A stretch of 64,000 nt of DNA from Treponema primitia ZAS-2. Lineage in GTDB: Bacteria > Spirochaetota > Spirochaetia > Treponematales > Breznakiellaceae. A program made the position numbers and the translations under genes. The stretch covers positions 3,720,001 through 3,784,000 of the forward strand of contig NC_015578.1 of NCBI RefSeq assembly GCF_000214375.1. The letters are read 5' to 3'. The notes under the pieces are model-generated. The model made no database searches, had not been told where the DNA came from, and saw only the letters and a list, made by a program, of their open reading frames with translations. Shown here in pieces: positions 42,728 to 50,892 of this stretch. Position 1 is the first letter of the stretch, and each line of letters opens with the position of its first letter.

Positions 42728-43336
42728 ATGACCAATAAAGAGCGGAAAGAGCATGGATTGTATTACCGTTATGATGACCCCGAGGTAATGGGGCCGCAGC
42801 TCCAATATATGGAGAAATTGTACGATTACAATAACACCAGGCCCTTGGAACATGATAAGAAGCAGGGGCTTTTAAAAGAAATGTTTGCTGAAATCGGTGA
42901 TGGCTGCCATATAGAAACACCGTTGAATTCAAACTGGGGCTGTCATCACGTACATTTTGGAAGTGGTATCTATGTTAATTTTAATTTATCCCTTGTGGAT
43001 GATGCGGACATTTATGTAGGAGATCACTGTATGATTGCGCCGAATGTAGTTATTGCCACTTCGGGTCATCCTATACTGCCCATATTGCGTGAACACAATT
43101 ATGTATACAACTTCCCGGTACATATCGGTAAAAACGTTTGGATCGGTTCAAGCGTTCAGATACTGCCGGGCGTAACAATCAGCGATAATTCAGTAATAGG
43201 CGCCGGAAGCGTAGTTAAAAATGATATTCCTGCAAATGTAGTTGCAGTAGGTACTCCTTGCAGGGTTCTTCGTGAGATTGGCGAAAGAGACAGGAAGTTC
43301 TTTTTTAAGGATAAAGAACTGGATGTATGGGAGTAA
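42728..43336 (+). CDS. Maltose/galactoside O-acetyltransferase (hexapeptide family)
   Basis: A 202-residue left-handed beta-helix acetyltransferase of the Maa/LacA type, transferring acetyl from acetyl-CoA to a sugar hydroxyl. Visible are the N-terminal helical part, NSNWGCHHVHFGSGIYVNFN, the catalytic His in VVIATSGHPILP, and hexapeptide repeats VHIGKNVWIGSSVQILPGVT and ISDNSVIGAGSVV. Length is normal. Two bases separate it from the lipoprotein gene. With the AraC regulator it suggests a small sugar-related module. Confidence 0.9.
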   Translation: MTNKERKEHGLYYRYDDPEVMGPQLQYMEKLYDYNNTRPLEHDKKQGLLKEMFAEIGDGCHIETPLNSNWGCHHVHFGSGIYVNFNLSLVDDADIYVGDHCMIAPNVVIATSGHPILPILREHNYVYNFPVHIGKNVWIGSSVQILPGVTISDNSVIGAGSVVKNDIPANVVAVGTPCRVLREIGERDRKFFFKDKELDVWE

Positions 43337-43357
43337 GGGGGAACAGCCTCCTGTTTA

Positions 43358-43448
43358 CAGAATATATTGGTAGATATTACCAATTACTAAGGATATCCTG
43401 ATATCCATAAAGAGCAAGGAGGAAAGAATATGCTCAGAAAACGGTTGA
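43358..43448 (+). repeat. Leader copy 2, truncated duplicate of the 42.2-kb control region
   Basis: The segment repeats the control region and first codons seen at 42167-42256, including GGATATC-CT-GATATCC (43391-43406), AGGAGGAAAGAATATG and an opening MLRKR. The coding copy is cut off within about 15 codons, where it meets the convergent M20 peptidase gene. It is probably the remnant of a duplicated lipoprotein gene. Confidence 0.65.
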
Positions 43449-43473
43449 TACATATCCTAAGTGAGCTAAACCC

Positions 43474-44733
43474 CTATCGTTCCTCTGTCATGAGCAGCGC
43501 CATCACCTTCGCGTCCCCCAGGATGTTATTCACCAGGGTATACTCGTTAGGCTGGTGGGCGGTGTCGTCCATACGGCTCCACACCACCGAATCACTGCCG
43601 GCGTTGCGGAGGAAGGCCCCCACGGTGCCGCCCCCTATGCCGATAGGCCGGGTTTCTACCTGATACACTTCCTTGACAATCTTTGAGAGCAGTTTTACTA
43701 AAGGCGCATCAGGGGAGGTGGGTTTTGACTCCTGGCACTGGGGAAGGGTATAGCTGATTTTGACCCCGTGCTTGGCTTCTATTTCCGCCTTGATACGGTC
43801 GATTTCCGCCAGCACTGTTTTGGCGGGATACCGGGGGAGGACCCGCATATCCATGCAGAACACGTCATCGCCGGGAATAGTATTGATGTTGGGGACGTTG
43901 GCCTCTTTTTTGGTGGGCTGGAAGGTGGAGTAATCCGGTTCAAAGAGAGGGTCGTGGTCGGGAAATTTCCGGGTAAGCTCCTCGTGGAGCCGCACCGCCA
44001 GTTCCGCCCCGGCAAGGTGGGCGTTTATGCCCTGGTCAGGCCGGGAACCGTGAGCCTGGGCGCCAATGGTGCTGAACCGGGCCCAGATGAGGTTCTTCTC
44101 CGCAATCTCGATGGTTTCCCCCTTGGGGTCCCCGCCATCGGGAATGAGGATCATGTCGTCTTTGCGGAATAATTCCGGAATAGCCGTACCCTGATTTTTG
44201 ATGAGCCAGTCTATGCCGTAGGCGCTGCCATTCTCTTCATCGGCAGCGAAGAGCAGCTTTACTGTGTGGGCGGGGACTATGCCCTGCTTGACCAGGGCCA
44301 GGGCCGCTACTACCGATGCGGTAAGCCCCTGCTGGTTATCCTCCACACCCCGCCCGATAAGCCGCAAGCCCCGGCCGTCGCCGCCGTCGGCCTGAATCAC
44401 TGTCCAGGGGTCGCTCTTCCACAAGGATTGTTCGCCCGGTGGCACTACGTCGATGTGGCTCATGATCCACAGCCGCTTAGTGTCCGCCTTTCCGGGAATG
44501 GTAGCGATCAGGTTAGGCCGCACCCCGCCTTTGGCCCGCTTGTCCGGGGCATCGTGGCGTTCCAGCTGGGTGATACCCTGGGCCCGGAGCCATCCTTCCA
44601 GATAGAGGCACTTGTCCAGTTCCCCTTCCCCGCCTGAGTCCGGGGAAATCGCAGGCCGTTTGGTCAGTTCCGTTTCAAGCTCCACCACTAAGGGGAAACT
44701 TTTATCAATAAAATTAAAAACTTGTTCCTTCAT
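43474..44733 (-). CDS. M20-family metallopeptidase/amidohydrolase
   Basis: A 419-residue cytoplasmic zinc peptidase of the M20 family. Metal and catalytic sites are MSHIDVVPPG (His and Asp), GRGVEDNQQGL (bridging Asp), FAADEENGSAYG (Glu pair) and a C-terminal IGIGGGTVGAFLRNAGSD. The lid/dimerisation domain lies between about residues 215 and 320 (AQAHGSRPDQGINAHLAGAE). The substrate, a dipeptide or N-acyl amino acid, is not determined. It has its own promoter region and ends against the truncated leader repeat. Confidence 0.9.
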   Translation of the reverse strand: MKEQVFNFIDKSFPLVVELETELTKRPAISPDSGGEGELDKCLYLEGWLRAQGITQLERHDAPDKRAKGGVRPNLIATIPGKADTKRLWIMSHIDVVPPGEQSLWKSDPWTVIQADGGDGRGLRLIGRGVEDNQQGLTASVVAALALVKQGIVPAHTVKLLFAADEENGSAYGIDWLIKNQGTAIPELFRKDDMILIPDGGDPKGETIEIAEKNLIWARFSTIGAQAHGSRPDQGINAHLAGAELAVRLHEELTRKFPDHDPLFEPDYSTFQPTKKEANVPNINTIPGDDVFCMDMRVLPRYPAKTVLAEIDRIKAEIEAKHGVKISYTLPQCQESKPTSPDAPLVKLLSKIVKEVYQVETRPIGIGGGTVGAFLRNAGSDSVVWSRMDDTAHQPNEYTLVNNILGDAKVMALLMTEER

Positions 44734-44769
44734 ACTTTACACCTTACAATAAAATTATTGTTACAAATA

Positions 44770-45741
44770 CTATTTTTTCCGATTATACGCATCCCAGCTG
44801 GTTTTTATCAACGTGTCCAGGTCCGAATACTTCGCGGTCCAGTTCAGCAGTTCGTGGGCCAGCTTTGCGGAGGCGGTGAGCTTAGCCGGATCCCCGGCAC
44901 GGCGGCCTACGATTTTAGCGGGGATGGGTTTGCCGGTAATGCGCCGGGCGGCTTCCACAATTTCCAGCACCGAAAGGCCGGTCTCGCTCCCCAGGTTTAC
45001 GATGAGGCTCTTGTCGTTTTTGCTGGTATAATTCAGGGCCGCCACGTGGGCCGCCGCAAGATCGCTCACATGGACATAATCCCTGACCCCGGTACCGTCA
45101 GGGGTATCGTAGTCGTTGCCGTAGATCTGCACCTCTCCCCTGATACCGCAGGCGGCTTCCATGATTATCGGGATGAGGTTTGCGGGGTTACTCTCGAGGC
45201 CGGGTATGCGGCCCCTGGGATCGTATCCTGCGGCATTGAAGTACCGGAGCGCCGCAAAGCGTATCCCCTTGAGCTGATCATACCAGCCCAGGAAGCGCTC
45301 AATTTCCAGCTTGGTAAAGCCGTAGTAGCTTTCCGGGTTGGCAGGGTGCTTTTCGTCAACCGGCAAATACTGGGGCTGGCCGAAAACCGCTGCACTGGAA
45401 GAAAAGACGATATTTTTTATGCCCCCCTCCACGGCGGCGTTCAGGATATTGACCGTACCATTGATATTGTTCACCGAATACTTTTCGGGCTTTACCATGG
45501 ATTCCCCCACAGCCTTATAGGCTGCCAGATGAACCAGGGCGTCAAAGCCCCCCTTGGCCGCCCGAGAGAGGCCGGTATAATCCTGGATGTCCCCGTGGAT
45601 AAATTCCGCTTCCGAGAAGAGGTTCTCCCGTTTTCCACTGGAAAGGTTGTCATAAATCGTGACCCCATGGCCCTGATCCAGGAATTCCCTGGCAACATGG
45701 CTGCCGATATACCCGGCCCCGCCGATAATTAGGATTTTCAA
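44770..45741 (-). CDS. galE: UDP-glucose 4-epimerase
   Basis: A 323-residue short-chain dehydrogenase-fold epimerase interconverting UDP-glucose and UDP-galactose. The NAD site is IGGAGYIGSHVAREF, the Ser-Tyr-Lys triad is FSSSAAVFG and YYGFTKLEIE, and GARDYVH-type motif appears as GVRDYVHVSDLAAAH. GRRAGDPAKL is the usual late motif. It probably supplies sugar nucleotides for surface glycans or galactose use. Confidence 0.94.
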   Translation of the reverse strand: MKILIIGGAGYIGSHVAREFLDQGHGVTIYDNLSSGKRENLFSEAEFIHGDIQDYTGLSRAAKGGFDALVHLAAYKAVGESMVKPEKYSVNNINGTVNILNAAVEGGIKNIVFSSSAAVFGQPQYLPVDEKHPANPESYYGFTKLEIERFLGWYDQLKGIRFAALRYFNAAGYDPRGRIPGLESNPANLIPIIMEAACGIRGEVQIYGNDYDTPDGTGVRDYVHVSDLAAAHVAALNYTSKNDKSLIVNLGSETGLSVLEIVEAARRITGKPIPAKIVGRRAGDPAKLTASAKLAHELLNWTAKYSDLDTLIKTSWDAYNRKK

Positions 45742-45948
45742 ATAAGACTCCTTATTGGTGCAATTTTTTTCTCTGTTTAGACTATACTGGTTTTGAGGTG
45801 GTTTTCAATGGGGGGAATACGCTGCGGGTTTTCCGTACTTATTCGCCCTATGGTTCACAGGCAAGGGGCAATCTGCTATACTTACGATAATGGTACTCAG
45901 CGCCCATCGGCCCCCGTATGAGGCTAAAGAACAAAAAGGAGATGCCCT

Positions 45949-47010
45949 ATGAAAACCGTTCTTGACAAGTTAATGGGTAATAAAGTATCGCTCACCCCCC
46001 CGATGGGTTTGCGCGGGCCTCTCGTCCGAGAATATAACAAACCTACTGTTTCCGTCCGCCCTTTCCGTTCTACCCTCGTCCTTGATTTGAAGAAAATTTC
46101 ATGGGTTTTGATAATTTTAGCAGGACTTTCCTTAATGGCTTGTCCCGGCCCTGAAGACCCTAAGCCAACTGTACCAAATTATTTTACCATAACTTTTGAT
46201 GCTACTGGCGGAATGGCTACTCCATCAAGACAAGTAATTTCTGGCGATGCACTAGGAACAGTACCTACACCTACAAGGTCAGGTTATACTTTTGCTGGAT
46301 GGTTTACGGCTGCGAATGGTGGGGGAACTGAATATACAGCAACAACCACAATTACAGAATCCAAAACTTTGTATGCAAAATGGGTGCCAGCTACAAATCC
46401 GAAGCAAGTTATAGTTACCGGACTTTCCGTTTTTAACAGCAAAAGGTTTCAGGTATTGATTTCCACTGCACTAAATTATTCAAACGATACTATCGTCGCT
46501 GGCTATTATGATCCCGCTGGACCTACTATTTCCGATGGGTCAACGGGGGCGGTGGTAACATTATTCACAGAGGTTGAGCCTCAGCAGAGTCCCTGGACTG
46601 GTTCTGGTTCATATTATGTTGTGATCCTTATTAGAACTCCTGACGAAACTTATCATAAAGAGAGTGCGTTTATATCCATACAAAAAATCCCCTTTACTTC
46701 AGTATCCACAACGATTGTGTTTTCACCGCCAGATTATATTCAGGAGGGCGCTGACCCTGTCAAACTTCAAGGAACATGGAATGACACAGGCCCAGGAAAT
46801 GCTACAGTTAAATTCACAGGGGCTTCTTATATCATTAACGAAGGTGGCCCAAATGAATCTACTGGAACCTTTGTAGTCAATGGTACTAACCATAAGCTAA
46901 AGATTACTGCTCCTGATTCAGAATTTGCGTATAGTTTCACAAATGATACTACTCTTGTATTGACAGATGGGCATGCCCAACTTAACGGAACGTATACCAA
47001 GCAGCCATAA
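45949..47010 (+). CDS. Lipoprotein with InlB-type B-repeat
   Basis: A 353-residue protein. A Listeria-Bacteroides (InlB B-type) repeat covers about residues 80-146: FTITFDATGGMATPSRQVIS, RSGYTFAGWFTAANGGG, TITESKTLYAKW. The C-terminal part has beta-rich segments without a recognised family. A lipobox (LSLMAC, about residue 65) follows a hydrophobic signal, but some 45 polar residues precede it. The ATG at 45949 has a good AAGGAG, so either the long pre-signal region is real or a TTG near 46087 (KKISW) is used. Base composition is more AT-rich than neighbouring galE. Confidence 0.72.
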   Translation: MKTVLDKLMGNKVSLTPPMGLRGPLVREYNKPTVSVRPFRSTLVLDLKKISWVLIILAGLSLMACPGPEDPKPTVPNYFTITFDATGGMATPSRQVISGDALGTVPTPTRSGYTFAGWFTAANGGGTEYTATTTITESKTLYAKWVPATNPKQVIVTGLSVFNSKRFQVLISTALNYSNDTIVAGYYDPAGPTISDGSTGAVVTLFTEVEPQQSPWTGSGSYYVVILIRTPDETYHKESAFISIQKIPFTSVSTTIVFSPPDYIQEGADPVKLQGTWNDTGPGNATVKFTGASYIINEGGPNESTGTFVVNGTNHKLKITAPDSEFAYSFTNDTTLVLTDGHAQLNGTYTKQP

Positions 47011-47092
47011 GGGCATGCCTGGCGCTATGGGCTTGCGCCCGGTGTATCAGATACATGCCGCCTTTGCCGAGGGTTGATTACCACCGCCCACC

Positions 47093-47245
47093 CTAAAGAC
47101 TGGGTAAGCCTTCGGTTTGTGTGGTGGCGATTGTCTTGAAACCATTGTAAAACATCGTTTTATACAGCTCGTCCACAATAAAAGCATTCCCCCGATACAC
47201 CCGTGAAAAAAGCGCGCTGTACCGGTTCAGGTACTTTGTGCCGAA
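47093..47245 (-). pseudogene. Possible transposase C-terminal remnant
   Basis: A 50-codon frame bounded by a stop at 47246 encodes KYLNRYSALFSRVYRGNAFI then VDELYKTMFYNG, which resembles the C-terminal end of IS1595-type transposases. Its stop TAG lies in CTTTAGGGTGGG, part of a hairpin-like end. The family call is tentative. No upstream catalytic part remains, and an AT-rich gene adjoins it. Confidence 0.35.
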
Positions 47246-47279
47246 TCAGCGGCGAATGAAATTTTTGATATTAGTCAAA

Positions 47280-48047
47280 TTATTTGTTCTTTAAAACTTC
47301 TAAAATCATTCCCCCCCATTTCTTATATGCATCTCCAAACAAATGAACCCCGTCAGATGTGTACTTCCATTCTAGCCTGTCATCTTTTGACAGTAGTTCA
47401 TTTACATCTAAATATAATATATTATTTTTTTCACAATACTCTTCCAATAAATAATTGATAGTTTTAACATACCCATTGAAATCTTTCCAGTACGAAGAAT
47501 TAAAAGCAGTATATAGAATAGATTCTATACATACATCTATATTATGATTTTGAAGTTCTTTTATTATTTCTTTGATGTTATTCACAATTGTTTCTACAGT
47601 ATAATAATTGTTATTTATTAATGGAATATCATTTGTTCCTATCATTAAAAAGCAGAGTTTCGGATTTAATTCATATATGTCCTCTAGTCTATGTAATACA
47701 CCAAGTGTATAATCTCCCTCAATGGCCCGGTTTGATATACCAGGCAACCCTAATAATTCATTCCAGGCAACTCTGGCAGTAATTGAATCACCTAACATTA
47801 CTATCGCGTATTTGCGTTTGTTGTATACGGAAAAATTTTCACGGCTTACATTTTGAAATACAAAGGCTGGAAGCTGAAAAGGTTCAGGCTTATACTCTAT
47901 TTTTGTAGGCTCACTATTAATTGCTCTTAATTTTACTAATACCTTCTGCGGTACTTTATAGTGGAGTGAGATAATTGATAAAAAAATTAATGTGACTATA
48001 TTAATTAAAACCAGCGAAAGTGTTAACCAGGATAGTTTTTTTCTCAC
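47280..48047 (-). CDS. Membrane-anchored SGNH/GDSL hydrolase
   Basis: A 255-residue protein with an N-terminal membrane helix (about residues 7-28) and an SGNH hydrolase domain: block I VMLGDSITAR (nucleophile Ser), block III MIGTNDIP, and block V SDGVHLFGDAY (Asp and His). It probably removes acyl groups from cell-surface sugars or lipids. The gene is strongly AT-rich with Asn/Ile/Lys-rich codons, unlike its neighbours, and adjoins a transposase-like remnant, so lateral acquisition is likely. Confidence 0.85.
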   Translation of the reverse strand: MRKKLSWLTLSLVLINIVTLIFLSIISLHYKVPQKVLVKLRAINSEPTKIEYKPEPFQLPAFVFQNVSRENFSVYNKRKYAIVMLGDSITARVAWNELLGLPGISNRAIEGDYTLGVLHRLEDIYELNPKLCFLMIGTNDIPLINNNYYTVETIVNNIKEIIKELQNHNIDVCIESILYTAFNSSYWKDFNGYVKTINYLLEEYCEKNNILYLDVNELLSKDDRLEWKYTSDGVHLFGDAYKKWGGMILEVLKNK

Positions 48048-48210
48048 AACGGTGCTCCTAAAACATTTCGATCCTGTTATTTCCAGAAAATTGGCGCATA
48101 AACAGGCCGCTCCTTAGTGGAAGTTTCATTGGAAATCTTAAGTATGCTTTGGTTCTCCGCCTTTTTTGCCCTGTTTCCCGTTATGGGACCTTTTCACAGA
48201 ACCTACCGCT

Positions 48211-48241
48211 AATACATGTATAACAATTTCAATACATGTAT
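48211..48241. promoter_or_regulatory. Two direct copies of AATACATGTAT, 20 bases apart
   Basis: AATACATGTAT occurs at 48211-48221 and 48231-48241. Each holds the palindrome TACATGTA. A 20-bp repeat distance is close to two helical turns, as expected for cooperative binding. They lie in the spacer between the divergent SGNH and XRE genes. Confidence 0.5.
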
Positions 48242-48268
48242 TTTATCCGGTATTTTCGCATTGCGTCA

Positions 48269-48301
48269 ACTCTATTACAGTTAAAACAACTGTAATAGAG
48301 T
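48269..48301 (+). promoter_or_regulatory. 14-bp perfect inverted repeat upstream of the XRE gene
   Basis: ACTCTATTACAGTT and its exact complement flank AAAAC, ending 36 bases ahead of the regulator's start. It is a candidate autoregulatory operator or a leader hairpin. Confidence 0.6.
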
Positions 48302-48337
48302 GTTTTCAGAATATGAGATTGCCTGTTTTATAGATAA

Positions 48338-48670
48338 ATGACCCATTTCCAGGAGATGTTTATCAAAAACCTTCGCTATTTCCGTAAATTGCGGGGCTTA
48401 AGCCAGCTAAAATTTTCTGAATTGATAGATGTATCCCCCAACTACCTTAATGCCGTGGAAAATGGCAAGAATTTTCCTTCTCCGGAGCTTATGCAACGAA
48501 TATCAGACAGGCTGGAAATATTACCTTATCAGCTTTTTCTGGAGTTTCCGTTGGAATTACACAAGTTATTACCCGGAGAAAAAAATGCAGTTATCCATGA
48601 ATTGGCCCAAATTCGACAGAAATTCATCAGAGACATTGATGAAATTATAGAAAAGTACGGGCAATTTTAG
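48338..48670 (+). CDS. XRE-family DNA-binding regulator
   Basis: A 110-residue protein with an N-terminal Cro/C1-type helix-turn-helix at about residues 11-65: NLRYFRKLRGLSQLKFSELI, DVSPNYLNAVENGKNFPSPE. The C-terminal 40 residues are helical and charged, probably for dimerisation. It lies alone between an AT-rich SGNH gene and the ABC-F gene, with a strong inverted repeat and paired 11-mers upstream. Target genes are not evident, and a remnant mobile-element regulator is possible. Confidence 0.88.
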   Translation: MTHFQEMFIKNLRYFRKLRGLSQLKFSELIDVSPNYLNAVENGKNFPSPELMQRISDRLEILPYQLFLEFPLELHKLLPGEKNAVIHELAQIRQKFIRDIDEIIEKYGQF

Positions 48671-48694
48671 CTTCCGGGCTACTCTGGAAAAGTC

Positions 48695-48766
48695 AAATCG
48701 AGAATAGTGGCAAATTTATCAAAAATTTCGCGGAATTTTGTCTGTTTTTGGTAAAATTCTCGATTT
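48695..48766. repeat. 72-bp segment bounded by 11-bp inverted repeats
   Basis: AAATCGAGAAT (48695-48705) and ATTCTCGATTT (48756-48766) are exact complements flanking 50 AT-rich bases that contain a smaller AAAATT..AATTTT hairpin. It lies between convergent xre and abc-F genes. It could be a two-way terminator or a small non-coding mobile remnant. Confidence 0.5.
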
Positions 48767-48777
48767 AATCTTCCCTG

Positions 48778-50886
48778 CTACCCCGCCGAAGCCTTTTCCA
48801 GCTCCGCCGCCTTGGCTTCCCATTCCCGGCCCTTCCCCTCGAGTTCTGCCGTTACCCCGTCCAGCCGGGCTTTTACCGCCCTAGCCTTCTCCCCGTTGCT
48901 GTAAACATCGGGCCGGCCCAACTCCGCTTCCAGGGCAGACTTCTCCGCTTCCAGCTCCCCAAGGTGTTTGAGGATTTCCCCTTCCTCCCGTTCCAGCCGC
49001 CGGGTAAGGGCCTGCCGCAGTTTGCTCATCTCCCGGTGGGCAGCCGCTCCAAGGGGCAGGGCGGCGGACCCGGCTTTGATCAGCATGGTTTTGGGAAGGC
49101 TTTCATGGGCAGACTCCACTTCAAGTTCCCCAAGGGGCAATGGCTCTGTTGAAACAGCAGTATTACTGTTGTCTATAGATCTATCGACAGTGATCCCAAC
49201 AGTATTACTGCTTCCTACAGAACCGCCGGCACTGTCGCCGGCAAAGCCCCCGACCGCCTCCCGCTCAATGCGGTCCAGGTAGTAGCCGTAGTCCCCGTAG
49301 AAAAGCCGGGCTGCTGCGGGCTGTTCGGCGCCCCGGGCGGACAGTTCCAGGGTTTTGGTGGACAGAGCTTCCATAAAGGCCCGGTCGTGGGACACGAAGA
49401 TGATGGTGCCTGAGTATTTTTTCAGGGTATCCAGGAGTATGTCCTTGGATTGCAGGTCCAGGTGATTGGTGGGCTCGTCCAGAATGAGCAGGTTCATGGG
49501 TTTGAGGAGCATCCTGAGCAGGGCAAGGCGGCTCTTTTCGCCCCCGGAAAGGACTGAGATGGGCTTGTACACATCGTCGCCCCTGAACAGGAAGGCACCC
49601 AGCATGTCCCGCACCCGGGGGATCAGTTCCGTGGGGGCCTCCCGTTCCAGGTACTCCACAACTTGTTGGGAGCCGGTCATGGTTTCTGCGGCATCCTGGG
49701 AGAAGTAGCCCGGCTGTATGCCTGCCCCGTATTGGACTGAGCCGCTGAATTTTGAATCAGAGCCGGCAAGGATGCGCAGTAATGTTGTTTTCCCCGCGCC
49801 GTTGCGGCCCACCACCACGAGTTTTTCCCCGGATTCCAGGGTCAGGCCCAGGCCGGACAGAATGGGCCGGTCACCGTAGGACTTGCCTATACCCTCCAGG
49901 GTCATGGCTATACGGCCCGAATGGGGAGGCCGGGGAAAGGCGATGCTGATCTTTTTCAGGGACTCGGGGATTTCGATACGCTCCATTTTTTCGAGCTTCT
50001 TGATCCGCTCCTGGACCATGGCTGCTTTGGTGGCCTTGTAACGGAAGCGACGTATCAGATCCTCCGCCTTGGCGATCTCCTCCTGCTGGGCGGCGTAGCG
50101 TTTAAGCAGGCTGTCCAGTTCGGTCTGGCGGACTTGTTCGTAGGCACTGTAGTTGCCTACATAACGTTTGAGCCGGCCCTGGAAAAGTTCGTACACCTCG
50201 TTGACCGTGACATCCAGGAAGTAGCGGTCGTGGGAGACCAGGAGGTAGCCCCCGGTAAAATTTTTCAGCCACAGTTCAAGCCAGGACCGGGCTTCAATGT
50301 CCAGGTAGTTGGTGGGTTCGTCCAGGAGGAGTATGTCCGCCTTTTCCAAGAGCACCTTGGCCAGGGCGATACGCATCTGCCAGCCCCCGGAAAATTCTTC
50401 GGTCTGCCGGTCCAGGTCCTCGGGGGAAAAACCGAGCCCCGATAGGACCATAGCAATGCTCTGGTCCCGGCTGTAGTAGCCGGAATTTTCCACCGCTTCC
50501 TGGAGCCGGTGGTGCTCCTCCAGCAGGGCAACGGTGCGGCTGTCATCGGCCTTTGCTGTTTCCAGGGTCCGGCCTATGGCTTCTATCTCTTCCAGCAGGG
50601 CGATGATCCCGCTATAGGCAGTCTCCGCCTCTTCCCGCAGGGTGGAGCCCCGGTGGACTATCCCCGACTGGGGTAGGTAGGAGACCCGGCAACCCTTTTG
50701 GACCGCCCGCTCCCCGGAATCGGGGGCGAGTTTCCCGGCGATAACCTTCATCAGGGTGGATTTGCCGGAGCCGTTGATCCCCGCCAGGGCGGCCCGGGAA
50801 CCGGCTGCCAGATTGAGGCCCACTTCTTTCAGAATGTCCCGGTCCCCGAAGGCAAGGGAAACCCGGGTAAATTGTACAAATGCCAT
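48778..50886 (-). CDS. ABC-F family ATPase
   Basis: A 702-residue protein with two ABC domains and no membrane segments, the ABC-F arrangement found in ribosome-associated translation factors. Walker A motifs are GINGSGKST and GRNGAGKTT, signatures FSGGWQMRIALAKVL and LSGGEKSRLALLRML, Walker B LLLDEPTNYLDIEA and LILDEPTNHLDLQS. The interdomain linker is helical, and the C-terminal ~75 residues form a coiled coil. It is longer than most members because of a low-complexity insert at about residues 555-585 that carries a 42-nt repeat. Uup- or YheS-like by layout. Confidence 0.92.
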   Translation of the reverse strand: MAFVQFTRVSLAFGDRDILKEVGLNLAAGSRAALAGINGSGKSTLMKVIAGKLAPDSGERAVQKGCRVSYLPQSGIVHRGSTLREEAETAYSGIIALLEEIEAIGRTLETAKADDSRTVALLEEHHRLQEAVENSGYYSRDQSIAMVLSGLGFSPEDLDRQTEEFSGGWQMRIALAKVLLEKADILLLDEPTNYLDIEARSWLELWLKNFTGGYLLVSHDRYFLDVTVNEVYELFQGRLKRYVGNYSAYEQVRQTELDSLLKRYAAQQEEIAKAEDLIRRFRYKATKAAMVQERIKKLEKMERIEIPESLKKISIAFPRPPHSGRIAMTLEGIGKSYGDRPILSGLGLTLESGEKLVVVGRNGAGKTTLLRILAGSDSKFSGSVQYGAGIQPGYFSQDAAETMTGSQQVVEYLEREAPTELIPRVRDMLGAFLFRGDDVYKPISVLSGGEKSRLALLRMLLKPMNLLILDEPTNHLDLQSKDILLDTLKKYSGTIIFVSHDRAFMEALSTKTLELSARGAEQPAAARLFYGDYGYYLDRIEREAVGGFAGDSAGGSVGSSNTVGITVDRSIDNSNTAVSTEPLPLGELEVESAHESLPKTMLIKAGSAALPLGAAAHREMSKLRQALTRRLEREEGEILKHLGELEAEKSALEAELGRPDVYSNGEKARAVKARLDGVTAELEGKGREWEAKAAELEKASAG
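49158..49210. repeat. Short in-frame repeat in the ABC-F linker
   Basis: CAGTATTACTG occurs at 49158-49168 and 49200-49210, exactly 42 bases (14 codons) apart. The near-palindrome GTCTATAGATCTATCGAC lies between them. The protein shows a matching 14-residue period (SSNTVGITV, NSNTAVSTE). It is unrelated in sequence to the 24/39-nt family but sits in a comparable place. Confidence 0.6.
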
Positions 50887-50892
50887 GGCTGC

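Noticed and set aside
43430-43663. 77-codon open frame on the plus strand starting MLRKRLIHIL
   Set aside because: Only the first ~15 codons belong to the duplicated leader. The rest is antisense to the M20 peptidase gene.
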